Assembly (NCBI GenBank): GCA_035439505.1
Contig: DAORKJ010000001.1
Coordinates: forward strand, 71,070 to 135,069
DNA length: 64,000 nt
Direction: 5' to 3'
DNA from: UBA7236 sp035439505
Lineage (GTDB): Bacteria; Bacteroidota; Bacteroidia; Chitinophagales; BACL12
Shown here: positions 36,104 through 44,768 of the stretch, one piece after another
How the letters are laid out: each line of letters starts with the position of its first letter
Position numbering within the stretch: position 1 is the first letter of the stretch
Notes under the pieces: generated by a model
What the model was told of the DNA's origin: nothing
Seen by the model: only the letters and a program-made list of their open reading frames with translations
Database searches by the model: none
Made by a program: the position numbers and the translations under genes

Positions 36104-37117
36104 TCAATTGTTTTGTTGTTGAGCAAACTCCTGTAGCACTTCTACAAATCGTTTCACAGTTTCATCCAGTGATAATTTGGAAGAACCACCTGAAGCATTC
36201 CTATGTCCACCACCATTAAAGAAATTTCGTGCCAAAAATTCAACATTCACTTCACCCTTTGACCTGAATGATATTTTAATTTTATCTCTATCTTCAGTAA
36301 AAAGCACAGCCATGTCTACATCGCGCATGGCTAATGGTAGGTTAACAATACCCTCCTTATCGCCATTGTTCAATTTATACTTTTCTGCTTCTGCCATGGT
36401 AATACTCATATAGGCTGCGCGATGTTCAGCAACTACGACCATTTTTTCAGCTAATAAAAACCCGACAAACCGCATTCTGTTTTCACCATATTGATTATAT
36501 ACATTATTATGTATTTGTTCAATATTTATTCCTTTCTGCATTAATTGCGCAGCTATTTCATGAACACGCGAGGTTGTATTACTGAATTGAAAAATACCGG
36601 TATCTAATGCCATACCTGCATAAATACAAGCAGCCATTTCGGTATTAATCAATTCGGCATCTCCGGCCATATGAATAAAATCGTAAACCAATTCAGCGGT
36701 TGAACTTGCTTTATCGTTCCACAACATATAGTCAGTAAAATAATCGGGTTCACGATGATGATCAATCATGACACTCACATATGGTCTGTTCAGTTTTTTT
36801 ACATCCTCCCCTAAATTTTCAATCCTTTTCAAAGCATTAAAGTCGAGGAAAAAAATTACTTCTGCCCTGGCTAAAACAGCGAAACATGTTTTTGGGTTTT
36901 TTTGATGATTAAACGCCTTTTCACTTTGAAACATCCAATTCAAAAAATCAGGGAAATCATCAGGAACAATAACGTCGGCTGTATGGCCTTTTATTTCAAA
37001 ATAGGATTTAAGGGCCAATGCCGAACCAACTGCATCACCATCCGGACGCACATGAGTAAGCAACACAATTCTGCGTGGTTGCTTTAAATGATTGAAGAGG
37101 AGTCCGAGGTCTTTCAT
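36104..37117 (-). CDS. nrnA: DHH-family phosphoesterase (NrnA-like nanoRNase/pAp phosphatase)
   Basis: NrnA degrades very short RNAs and dephosphorylates pAp to AMP. The DHH domain has HVRPDGDAVGSALALK (metal-binding DxD motif), FFLDFN and the signature MIDHHREPDYF; DTGIFQFSNTT follows. The C-terminal DHHA1 domain has the substrate loop NGGGHRNASGG. At 337 residues it matches the family. It is cytoplasmic. The start at 37117 lies 62 nt from the ndk promoter on the other strand, so nrnA and ndk are divergent. A cyclophilin gene follows 24 nt downstream. Confidence 0.94.
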   Translation of the reverse strand: MKDLGLLFNHLKQPRRIVLLTHVRPDGDAVGSALALKSYFEIKGHTADVIVPDDFPDFLNWMFQSEKAFNHQKNPKTCFAVLARAEVIFFLDFNALKRIENLGEDVKKLNRPYVSVMIDHHREPDYFTDYMLWNDKASSTAELVYDFIHMAGDAELINTEMAACIYAGMALDTGIFQFSNTTSRVHEIAAQLMQKGINIEQIHNNVYNQYGENRMRFVGFLLAEKMVVVAEHRAAYMSITMAEAEKYKLNNGDKEGIVNLPLAMRDVDMAVLFTEDRDKIKISFRSKGEVNVEFLARNFFNGGGHRNASGGSSKLSLDETVKRFVEVLQEFAQQQNN

Positions 37118-37179
37118 GTTAAATTTACTGCTAAGGTCACCATTTTTTAGATTTTTTAAAAATGGAGAGAGTTAATTCC

Positions 37180-37187
37180 TATCTTTG
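37180..37187 (+). promoter_or_regulatory. -7 promoter element of ndk
   Basis: TATCTTTGCGG is a perfect TANNTTTG match 19 nt before the ATG at 37207, and it lies downstream of the first in-frame ATG at 37162. Confidence 0.7.
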
Positions 37188-37206
37188 CGGCCGAAAATAC
37201 TATAAT

Positions 37207-37626
37207 ATGTCAGGAAATAGAACATTAACTATGATTAAACCCGATGCAGTTCGAAAAAATTCCATCGGTGGAATCTTACAAATGATTAATGAAGCAGGCT
37301 TCAGAATCATTGCCATGAAATATACTAAGTTAAGTAAAGAGAAAGCAGGTGAATTTTATGCTGTGCATAAAGAACGTCCTTTTTATGGTGAGCTTGTAGA
37401 CTTTATGAGTTCAGGTCCTATTGTAGCAGCTATTCTTGAAAAGGATAATGCAGTAGAAGACTTCAGAAAATTAATTGGTGCAACAGACCCTTCAAAAGCA
37501 GAAGAAGGCACAATCAGAAAAAAATATGCATCCAGCATTGGAGAAAATGCTGTTCATGGAAGCGATAGTGATGAAAATGCAAATATTGAAAGTGATTTCC
37601 ATTTTAGCAAACTTGAGCGTTTTTGA
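37207..37626 (+). CDS. ndk: Nucleoside diphosphate kinase
   Basis: Ndk transfers the gamma-phosphate of ATP to NDPs through a phosphohistidine. From the ATG at 37207 it has 139 residues, the standard length, beginning MSGNRTLTMIKPDAV as in homologues. The active-site histidine is His117 in the variant segment GENAVHGSDSDENA, and the nucleotide-binding Lys11 lies in IKPDAV. An upstream in-frame ATG at 37162 would add 15 residues, but it precedes the promoter element and is rejected. It is a single gene with its own promoter and terminator. Cytoplasmic. Confidence 0.97.
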   Translation: MSGNRTLTMIKPDAVRKNSIGGILQMINEAGFRIIAMKYTKLSKEKAGEFYAVHKERPFYGELVDFMSSGPIVAAILEKDNAVEDFRKLIGATDPSKAEEGTIRKKYASSIGENAVHGSDSDENANIESDFHFSKLERF

Positions 37627-37644
37627 AAAACGACAACTCATAAC

Positions 37645-37674
37645 AATCCGGTTCAAATGAGCCGGATTTTTTTT
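37645..37674 (+). terminator. Rho-independent terminator of ndk
   Basis: AATCCGGTTC-AAAT-GAGCCGGATT forms a 10-bp stem with one G-U pair, followed by TTTTTT, 19 nt after the ndk stop. Confidence 0.9.
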
Positions 37675-37813
37675 GCACCAAACTTTCAAGGTGATATTTT
37701 ATACTCAATAAAAATATTCGATTAATAAAAAACAGCTTCCGGTAAAGATGATTAATCAGAAAATATACTGATAATTTTATTTTAGCTGCTATTAAAATGA
37801 AAATGCAAAACAT

Positions 37814-37850
37814 AAAAAAACCCGTTACGGATTTTAAACCGAAACGGGTT
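37814..37850 (-). terminator. Rho-independent terminator of the first T9SS cargo gene
   Basis: AACCCGTTTCGG and CCGTAACGGGTT pair on the minus strand and are followed by a T7 tract, about 30 nt beyond the stop at 37880. Confidence 0.85.
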
Positions 37851-37879
37851 AACCAAAACAGGTTTCCAATGGCAAAATG

Positions 37880-40282
37880 TTATTTGGAAACCTCTATCTT
37901 AAGTATCGTTGTTTTATCCTTTGAACTTATTTGAAGCAAATATAATCCGTTTGCAACTGACCTCAAATCAAAAGCAAAAATATTTTTTCCCACATAGCAT
38001 AACTCATTGATTTCCTGAATGTTACGCCCTTCCAGGTCTTTAATTCCAATAGAAACCTGCATGTCTGTAGGTGCCCCGATTTCAACAGTCAAAACGTCAG
38101 ATGTTGGGTTAGGATAAACCTGTATTTCTGACAGGTTGAAACTCTCGATGCCAACATTTTGCGTTACCGTAACGGTATAGGTTTTTGGCTCAAAAGTAAC
38201 TGGTGAATAGCTGGTATAAACGACAGGACTAGTAAAATTTTGAGCTATTCCTGAGGCTGGGTCAACATATTGTCCCGTAAAATCGATAGACGGTGTTAAA
38301 GCGGTTACGTCGGTTCCCATAGGCACTGTTAAATTGATAGTGCCGGCTGCCTGGTCAATTGCTCCAGTAGCTGCCGGGCTGGTAAAGTTGAAAGCAACTA
38401 TGCTGTTTGGATACACTGTTGTATAGCCTTCGATGTCGTTTCTATCGCGAGGTAATAACTTCCAGTTGCTGAAGCTATAATACATAAGTCCTTGAATATA
38501 AGTGAGTTCCTCACCCATAGTCAATGTATCAACACCAAATTCAAAGTTAATTTCGTAGCTATAATCGTCGCAACGCATTCCTACTTCAGGAGTATTGGAT
38601 GTATTCACTCTCCATTCGCCAAAAGCACCACCACCGGCAGCATCTGCGTTGTTTGATGTAACAAAGGCATTATCAAATTTCACTAACATCCCTTCCCAAG
38701 GTTCGGTAGCTGAATAAACTTTAGCATCTACGTCAGTTGGGTTTATACCGGTAACAAAAGCCGGTAAATCATTCATTTGTGAAACCAAAGTATAGGTAAT
38801 ATTGGTAAGTTTGGTCACACCAAATTCTTCAATCACTTTTCCAGCGGTGATTTTGATTTTATCGCCACGGAGTAAGGCGTCAGTGCCATCACCCGGAACA
38901 GATTTAATAAAAATACCTTCATATTGACCACTTCCTTCCTGAACAGCTACCATACCCAAGTCGTAGGTTTTGGTTGTTGCTGTAACAATGGCTTCGATAT
39001 TCATTGTAGGTATACTATCATTTGCCCAAACTGAACTTCCTGAAGGGAAAGGTGTATTTTGGATTTGCACAATAGAAGTAATACCATCATTATATACTAT
39101 ATATGTTAAAGGAGAAGCCGGTGAAGGACTTGTAATCACATTGGCATCATCATCAAAAGCTTCCAGGTAAAAGTTAACATACATGCTATCAAAAGCTATC
39201 CCTGGTCCTGGAATTTCACCTTCCCAAGAATCAGCACCTACATTTGACATAGTTGCCAGGTTCCAGTCTGTACTGCCATATCCATAACTATAATATAAAT
39301 TGGCAGATGACACGAACCCGTCAAGATCGGTAATATCGGCACTAACAACAACTGTTTCAGCCGCAGTAGCCACTGTTGGAGTTCTGGTAATATTGGTAAT
39401 TACCGGAGGTGAGGCCAATGAAGGTCCAATATCAGATAATAATAATGGAGCAATTCCATATTGGGTTTCAGCCGTAAATTCGAGAATAATACCACGAACA
39501 TAGGCTAAATTGGTTCCAATTGCCGGCGGTTCGTAGGTTAATGGCGTATTAGTTTCACCTGCTGCTCCACCAGCCCATAGGTTACATTCATCATCATAAG
39601 TATCGTTACGGAAATGTCCGCTCATATCGCGAATTTGGATTTTATTACCGGCATCATCTTGTAAATACCAGAACCATCTCAATCCTGAAGGAACAACGTC
39701 TGTTACATAAACGTTAGTAAATTCAACATATTTGCCCTCATATTTTTCGCCATCAAGGGTATTGATAACCTGTCCGCCTGCGCCATCGCTAACCATAAAT
39801 TCAGCAATTTCACGTTCATCAGGGTCAGGAACTACGCCAAATCCTATGATTTCAGATTCAACCGGTATTAACCAAAATTGCGTATTACCCTCAAAGGTAT
39901 TCACAATACCAGTGCATTCTACGATATTTCCTACTTGAAAATTATCTACAAACAGCGTAGCATCGTTTAAACTCTCGAGGTCCGTCCAACCAATAGCAGG
40001 CCAATCGATTAATACGTGAATTCCTGCAAATTCATCCTCATCAGGATCCTGAAGGTAGGTTCCCATGCGGCTTCCTGAACTTGAAAGCGCATAATCGCAA
40101 GGGTCAAACGTTACAATTCCCTGAATACGAACGGTATCACCATCATAAGCAGATAAATCATCTTCAGCAGCAAGTGCAGCATCGTCTTTAAATTGGATAT
40201 CTGCTATATTCACTAGTGGATATTGGGCAGAAGCGGTAAAAGTAGCCAATACAGCTACTATTAAAAAAGCATACTTTTTCAT
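37880..40282 (-). CDS. Large secreted T9SS cargo protein with OB-fold-like and Ig-like domains
   Basis: A signal peptide (cleavage near TASAQ, residue 19) opens an 800-residue extracellular protein. The first ~250 residues (GDTVRIQGIVTFDPCDY, later GTYLQDPDEDEFAGIHV) resemble the OB-fold DUF5689-like modules that accompany secreted nucleases and phosphoesterases; no catalytic domain is visible here. Ig-like regions follow, and near 640-720 a DUF5018-like stretch. The C-terminal ~75 residues are a type A T9SS sorting domain: VYPNPTSDVLTVEI, GLYLLQI and a final KIEVSK, which directs secretion across the outer membrane and anchoring. The function of the mature protein is unknown. It has its own promoter and terminator. 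Confidence 0.8.
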   Translation of the reverse strand: MKKYAFLIVAVLATFTASAQYPLVNIADIQFKDDAALAAEDDLSAYDGDTVRIQGIVTFDPCDYALSSSGSRMGTYLQDPDEDEFAGIHVLIDWPAIGWTDLESLNDATLFVDNFQVGNIVECTGIVNTFEGNTQFWLIPVESEIIGFGVVPDPDEREIAEFMVSDGAGGQVINTLDGEKYEGKYVEFTNVYVTDVVPSGLRWFWYLQDDAGNKIQIRDMSGHFRNDTYDDECNLWAGGAAGETNTPLTYEPPAIGTNLAYVRGIILEFTAETQYGIAPLLLSDIGPSLASPPVITNITRTPTVATAAETVVVSADITDLDGFVSSANLYYSYGYGSTDWNLATMSNVGADSWEGEIPGPGIAFDSMYVNFYLEAFDDDANVITSPSPASPLTYIVYNDGITSIVQIQNTPFPSGSSVWANDSIPTMNIEAIVTATTKTYDLGMVAVQEGSGQYEGIFIKSVPGDGTDALLRGDKIKITAGKVIEEFGVTKLTNITYTLVSQMNDLPAFVTGINPTDVDAKVYSATEPWEGMLVKFDNAFVTSNNADAAGGGAFGEWRVNTSNTPEVGMRCDDYSYEINFEFGVDTLTMGEELTYIQGLMYYSFSNWKLLPRDRNDIEGYTTVYPNSIVAFNFTSPAATGAIDQAAGTINLTVPMGTDVTALTPSIDFTGQYVDPASGIAQNFTSPVVYTSYSPVTFEPKTYTVTVTQNVGIESFNLSEIQVYPNPTSDVLTVEIGAPTDMQVSIGIKDLEGRNIQEINELCYVGKNIFAFDLRSVANGLYLLQISSKDKTTILKIEVSK

Positions 40283-40299
40283 TAAAATAAATTTGGGGA

Positions 40300-40307
40300 T
40301 AAAGGTA
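40300..40307 (-). promoter_or_regulatory. -7 promoter element of the first T9SS cargo gene
   Basis: The minus strand reads TACCTTTATCC, TANNTTTG-like with A last, 17 nt before the ATG at 40282. Confidence 0.5.
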
Positions 40308-40351
40308 GCAAAACCTCTATCCCCAAAGAAAAATTTATCCTTAATTAATCT

Positions 40352-40987
40352 TTAAAAAGAATACGTGATTCCTGTTTGGAATGATGGAAATACCGCTAAA
40401 TTGGCTACATCAACTGATGTTGCCATACCTCGGAAGCTGATTGCCAGAGGACAATCTTTACCATTCATTTTTTGAAAATTATAACCTAAACCTGCACCAG
40501 CAGTAGGCATAAAGCCGCTGTGTGCTGTTGTACTTAATACACGGCTGTTGGCATTATCGTTACCACTGATGGTTTCATCACCGGATAACATTTGGGCATA
40601 ACCGGGAGCACCGAAAAACTGCATGGTTAAACCTTTGCTGAAAGTAATGTTAAAGTTAAACTCTAACGCGCCATATGCACTCAGGGTGTTTGCTTCATTT
40701 TGAAACATTCCGATGGTTGGAATCATAACAAACTGACGGTCGCTGATTTTTGAACCACGACAACCTGCTTTCTCCATTTTAGTCCATGACAAGTTTATAT
40801 GCGTTCCTAAGGTAAAGCCAGGATTGATAGTATTGTATCCAAAGTAATAAAAACTAAGCGGATTGTGGTCTTTATGATAAGGTGATTTACTTACTCCAGC
40901 CCCTGCAAATGAAGCAGTAGTAAGGCTTAGCAGAAAACCAAGTAATGATAAAGAAACAATTCGATTTAACCCCCCAAGTATTTTCAT
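40352..40987 (-). CDS. Small outer membrane beta-barrel protein
   Basis: The product has 211 residues from the ATG at 40987. It has a signal peptide ending near SFAGAG (about residue 30). The mature part consists of alternating amphipathic strands (NPGFTLGTHINLSW, LSAYGALEFNFNITF, AGAGLGYNF) and ends with GITYSF, a terminal phenylalanine typical of beta-barrel outer membrane proteins. I do not recognise a specific family; a small 8-stranded barrel is the best guess. A perfect TAACTTTG element at 41012-41019 overlaps the longer in-frame start at 41014, so the shorter form is chosen. Confidence 0.65.
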   Translation of the reverse strand: MKILGGLNRIVSLSLLGFLLSLTTASFAGAGVSKSPYHKDHNPLSFYYFGYNTINPGFTLGTHINLSWTKMEKAGCRGSKISDRQFVMIPTIGMFQNEANTLSAYGALEFNFNITFSKGLTMQFFGAPGYAQMLSGDETISGNDNANSRVLSTTAHSGFMPTAGAGLGYNFQKMNGKDCPLAISFRGMATSVDVANLAVFPSFQTGITYSF

Positions 40988-41011
40988 TTTATTTTTTTTC
41001 AAATTAATGTG

Positions 41012-41019
41012 CAAAGTTA
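41012..41019 (-). promoter_or_regulatory. -7 promoter element of the beta-barrel gene
   Basis: The minus strand reads TAACTTTGCAC, a perfect TANNTTTG match 24 nt before the ATG at 40987. Confidence 0.65.
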
Positions 41020-41150
41020 GTGCTAATTACTGATTTTGGTCGGACTTTAAGGTTAATTTCAAGTAAATTCGTGAAATTCCAAGTATTTCCTCACCTAAAT
41101 CAATAATATGACACAAAATTAGTCGGAAAAGTTCTAAACCAGGCTGATTT

Positions 41151-41191
41151 TTATCCACAGCACTCACCCCATAATGCCCTAATTATCAACA
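41151..41191 (+). other. Pair of DnaA-box-like 9-mers in a gene-free stretch
   Basis: TTATCCACA (41151-41159, perfect) and TTATCAACA (41183-41191, one mismatch) lie in the same orientation in the 397-nt gap between 40987 and 41385. Otherwise the gap holds only the barrel-gene promoter and the DUF4139-gene terminator. A few such 9-mers are expected by chance in 64 kb. Confidence 0.25.
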
Positions 41192-41330
41192 GTTAAGGGG
41201 AAAATAGAAGCAGTTGATACAAGACAAAATGATGACAATTAAAGTCCCTATGCCGTGTTCTGTTATATAAGTAACCTCAAGACCTATTGTATAACCAATT
41301 TGAAGCCATATGCTTGAGGCTTTGCAAAAC

Positions 41331-41362
41331 AAAACAGCCGGTAGATTATTACCGGCCGTTTT
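41331..41362 (-). terminator. Terminator-like hairpin of the DUF4139 gene
   Basis: AAAACAGCCGGTA and TACCGGCCGTTTT form a long stem with one mismatch and a 6-nt loop, 22 nt beyond the stop at 41385. On the minus strand the 3' arm runs into TGTTTTGTTTTG. Confidence 0.7.
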
Positions 41363-41384
41363 AATAGACAACGAACTGCTGCGA

Positions 41385-43052
41385 TTAGTTTAAACTGAGT
41401 GGCTCGTTTTTTGGGTAGGTGATCTCGAATTCGAGGTTGAAATCCTTTTTCTCTTTAGTTTTCAGTTTTTCTCTCCAAGTAATAATTCCTGTTAATTCAT
41501 CCAACTCACCACCATCTTTTTCAAACAGTTCCACTTTAATGCTTTCTTTTTGAGATACCGGGATATGGTCTTTAATAATAACCTCAATTGGAATTGCTTT
41601 ACCGTTCCGGATTTCTATTTCGAATGCCATGGTCTTTTTAGCATTGGTAGCTAATATTCGTTCGCTCGACTTATCTGTTAATTGAGTGCGTTTTACTTCA
41701 ATTGCCCTGTCGCGACCTAAAGACAATGATAGTGTATCAGCTAAAGCCAATGGATTGATATTGGTTTTACCAACGTAAGTATTATTGAAATAGATGTTGG
41801 CATTGCCCGGTAAAAGGTTTAAACTTTCCCAATCGGTGATTCTTGCGATTAAAAATGCGGCTTGTTCCACTTTCGGTACAATCAGGTAATTATATGTTGT
41901 TGGTAATTGTTTTGTCTGCAAGGCAACAATATGTCCTTTTCCATCATTAGGTATGGAGTATTTTAATTGAATATCAAATTCCACATTGGCAATAGTTTGC
42001 ACAGGTGTTGTATAATTATTAGCATATCCGGCATCAACAGCTGAAGGTGCGTTTAGGTATTTATCAGATAATACTTTAGCATCATCCATATCTTCGGTTG
42101 CAACAGAACCTAATGTAATAGTTTTAGCTTCATCACGGTTATAATAGTAATCATAATACCCTAAATACCAGGTTGTAATTTCCGGTAAATTATTACCAAT
42201 CATAGGATTTCCTGTTGAACAGGTGAGTTTTACATCTTTCCAATCTATACCACTATTTTGCCACACGTTTGCTTTGTAGGCAATATCAACAGGTTTAGCT
42301 ATATCAGTTGCACGAATATCGTAAGTAGCATACCAACCGGCATTATAAGTAATATAATTTGCTTCCACTGTTGCGCTCAAAGCATAATCAGTTTGCACAC
42401 TCATTATTATTTGAGGAATTGGGTTGTTTGGTTGCTCCAAAGCAGCTTGTTGATTGCGGTAATTTTGTAATTCATATACTCGAGCAACCATAGCAGCTCG
42501 TTTTAGATTTAATTGATATTCTTTTTTCTCAACTTGTAATAATTCTACATAAATGTCGTTTAACTTTTTATCATAATACTCAACACTTTGCTGAATTAAT
42601 ACGAGCGAATCACTTCCAGTTCCTTTGTATAAAGTATTATTGAGCATCATTTGTTTTTGGACATTCAGTACTTCTCTCCTATTATAAAAAGTTCTTAAAT
42701 CAAAATCCAATTCAACTATGGAATCATTAATAGATTTAATTTTTTTATCTGTTTCTGTAAGCACAACTGCATTCGGTTTAGGTTCGGGATAAAACAAACG
42801 ATATTGAATATCCAGGATAGTAAATTCCCCTTTCCCTCCACCTTGAACAGAATTAGGGTCAAGCGACATGGATAAACCTTGTAATATAATTTCAGACTGG
42901 CCTTTAGGCAGATTTACTGCAGCCTGGTGGAACAATTGTGCACCGGTTAAAAACACAGTGGCTTTTTCTACAGGAGCATCAACAATAATTTGTTTTTGTG
43001 CGTGTAATTGCATCCCTGTAAGGAGTAATAATGTAATGAGCAGACGGTTCAT
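41385..43052 (-). CDS. DUF4139 domain protein (MuiA family)
   Basis: From the ATG at 43052 the protein has 555 residues with a signal peptide (MNRLLITLLLLTGMQLHAQ). The N-terminal DUF4140 segment begins with VDAPVEKATVFLTGAQLFHQ. A coiled-coil region follows at about 100-200, then the DUF4139 beta domain (SATVEANYITYNAGWYATYDIR, DWKDVKLTCSTGNP). These proteins, sometimes called mucoidy inhibitor A, are widespread, envelope-located and of unknown activity. The frame opens at 43112, but the extra 20 residues destroy the signal peptide and are rejected. It lies 90 nt downstream of the histidine kinase gene on the same strand. Confidence 0.9.
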   Translation of the reverse strand: MNRLLITLLLLTGMQLHAQKQIIVDAPVEKATVFLTGAQLFHQAAVNLPKGQSEIILQGLSMSLDPNSVQGGGKGEFTILDIQYRLFYPEPKPNAVVLTETDKKIKSINDSIVELDFDLRTFYNRREVLNVQKQMMLNNTLYKGTGSDSLVLIQQSVEYYDKKLNDIYVELLQVEKKEYQLNLKRAAMVARVYELQNYRNQQAALEQPNNPIPQIIMSVQTDYALSATVEANYITYNAGWYATYDIRATDIAKPVDIAYKANVWQNSGIDWKDVKLTCSTGNPMIGNNLPEITTWYLGYYDYYYNRDEAKTITLGSVATEDMDDAKVLSDKYLNAPSAVDAGYANNYTTPVQTIANVEFDIQLKYSIPNDGKGHIVALQTKQLPTTYNYLIVPKVEQAAFLIARITDWESLNLLPGNANIYFNNTYVGKTNINPLALADTLSLSLGRDRAIEVKRTQLTDKSSERILATNAKKTMAFEIEIRNGKAIPIEVIIKDHIPVSQKESIKVELFEKDGGELDELTGIITWREKLKTKEKKDFNLEFEITYPKNEPLSLN

Positions 43053-43142
43053 GTAGTAAGTTTTGCAATAGGATGCAAAAGGTGTTACAATTCCATAAAC
43101 TAGTTCCAACAAAAAAGATAAAAATGAATCCGCACCCTTACA

Positions 43143-44510
43143 TTAAGTAATAGGTATATTGTATGCAGGCAGCGTAAAATGAAAGCAGGTGCCCGCGCTT
43201 AGCTGACTACTCACCCAAATTTTGCCATGATGTGCATCAACAATTTTTTTACAAATTGATAAGCCCATTCCGGTTCCGTCGCCATAGGTATGTTTGTGTT
43301 CACGATAAAGCGGGTCGAAAATTTTAAGCAGGGTTTCATTGCTCATACCAATACCATTGTCGGTAACAACATACTCAATGAATTGGCCTTTAGGACTTCC
43401 GGATATAGTAATTTTCGGAGTGTTGTTTTCAGGTTGGTATTTAATACCATTAATTATTAAATTTTGCACAAGTTGGAAAACCAGTAATGATTCACCATAT
43501 GCATTGGGCAAAGCAGTCCAGGTAATTTCCGCTTTTTTTTCCTGGACGATGTTATCAATTTGATTGAGAACTAATTCAATTAGCTCATTCATTTTAATCT
43601 CCACGAGCGATTTAGGTGATTGCTGTACAGAAGAAAATGTTAGCATCTCTTTAACCAGATTTGCCATATGTCTTGAACTATTCTGAATGGTGTTGGTATA
43701 ATCTTTTATATCTGGGTCATCTACATTCAAATTATCCAGCTTCTTTTGTAATAAACCTGAAAAACCCGAAATTGTGCGCAAAGGTTCTTTTAATTCATGT
43801 GAAACAATGTGCGCAAATTGTTTGAGGTTATCATTGCTGTTTTGTAAGTCGCTGGTCCTGTTTTTCACTTCAGCTTCAAGGCGGATATTATGTTCAACAA
43901 TTGCTGTATTATCGGCATTAATTTTATTCATTAAATCATTATTATACCGCAACATGAGTGAGGCTATAAAACATGAAATATTGATGGCTAAAACACCAAT
44001 TACACCGTATGAAATCATTTCAGGATTAACAGTTTCCCAACCATTTTTATTCACGATAACAAAAAAGTGCAGTAATACATAACTGGTAAATAATAAAGCC
44101 AGATAAACATAATTGAGTATGGCAATATAAAAAGAAACCATGAGGAGTAAAGCGGCTTCAAGTGCAAATATGGTTACATACAACCTTAAGAACATTACAG
44201 GCCCGGGTTCAACATAATCGACTATAGGTCCGTAGACTAAAATTGCAACCAATAGTGTAATCACAATTGTTTTGACAGCCAATACCAACTTATTTTTTTT
44301 TATAAACGATGCAGCAAGATAGGACCCAATTAAACCAAATGCATCAGCATAATAATGCACCGGCGTCATTTTGCAAGCCGTGTGGACAATCAATACAAGA
44401 ATAAAAAATATACCTAAACCTGATATCACCCATAACGCATAGGTAAGTCTGCGTTTTTCGAGTTTATTAACCACATTATGTGGCATAAAATAATATATCC
44501 AGTTGGGCAT
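43143..44510 (-). CDS. Membrane sensor histidine kinase, orphan
   Basis: The N-terminal ~200 residues contain about six membrane helices without a recognisable sensor domain. A short coiled coil (about 205-225) leads to a HisKA domain with the phospho-acceptor His in HIVSHELKEPLRTISG (about residue 237). The HATPase domain follows, with the N box region LIINGIKY, G1 VTDNGIGMS, and G2 GDGTGMGLSICKKIVDAHHG. The layout is that of the light- or signal-sensing kinases common in Bacteroidota. No response regulator gene is adjacent, so its partner is elsewhere. It is divergent from the lipoprotein gene at 44769, with an ATTGAC-N5-GTCAAT dyad between them. Confidence 0.92.
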   Translation of the reverse strand: MPNWIYYFMPHNVVNKLEKRRLTYALWVISGLGIFFILVLIVHTACKMTPVHYYADAFGLIGSYLAASFIKKNKLVLAVKTIVITLLVAILVYGPIVDYVEPGPVMFLRLYVTIFALEAALLLMVSFYIAILNYVYLALLFTSYVLLHFFVIVNKNGWETVNPEMISYGVIGVLAINISCFIASLMLRYNNDLMNKINADNTAIVEHNIRLEAEVKNRTSDLQNSNDNLKQFAHIVSHELKEPLRTISGFSGLLQKKLDNLNVDDPDIKDYTNTIQNSSRHMANLVKEMLTFSSVQQSPKSLVEIKMNELIELVLNQIDNIVQEKKAEITWTALPNAYGESLLVFQLVQNLIINGIKYQPENNTPKITISGSPKGQFIEYVVTDNGIGMSNETLLKIFDPLYREHKHTYGDGTGMGLSICKKIVDAHHGKIWVSSQLSAGTCFHFTLPAYNIPIT

Positions 44511-44638
44511 ATTGGTTTACGACAATTTACTAAAGTTGGAGTGTGCAATGAGGCATCGCTGCCCGTGATTACAAATATATTAATTTAAGATTAAAAATCT
44601 GCCCTAATTTCAATTAATTTTTAGCAAACCTTACTTTT

Positions 44639-44655
44639 ATTGACAGAACGTCAAT
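44639..44655. promoter_or_regulatory. Inverted repeat between the histidine kinase and lipoprotein genes
   Basis: ATTGAC-AGAAC-GTCAAT is a perfect 6-bp dyad with a 5-nt spacer, 129 nt from the kinase ATG and 114 nt from the lipoprotein ATG. It resembles the dyad upstream of nifJ but has one more spacer base. Confidence 0.3.
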
Positions 44656-44768
44656 TCCCTACCAACTTTAGCCCAATTCACTATTAACATACCAGAAATC
44701 ACTGTCGCAAATTTTCAAGATTTAGGCATTATTGATAATTAAAATTATAGGGCATTCGTTGTTAAACA

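Noticed and set aside
37162..37206. Upstream ATG extension of ndk
   Set aside because: It lies ahead of the TATCTTTG promoter element, and homologues start at MSGNRT.
41151..41191. Replication origin at the DnaA-box-like pair
   Set aside because: Only one perfect box and no origin-linked genes such as dnaA, dnaN or gidA nearby; chance can explain it, so it is listed only as a weak site.
43053..43112. 20-residue extension of the DUF4139 protein
   Set aside because: It would place charged and polar residues in front of a good signal peptide.
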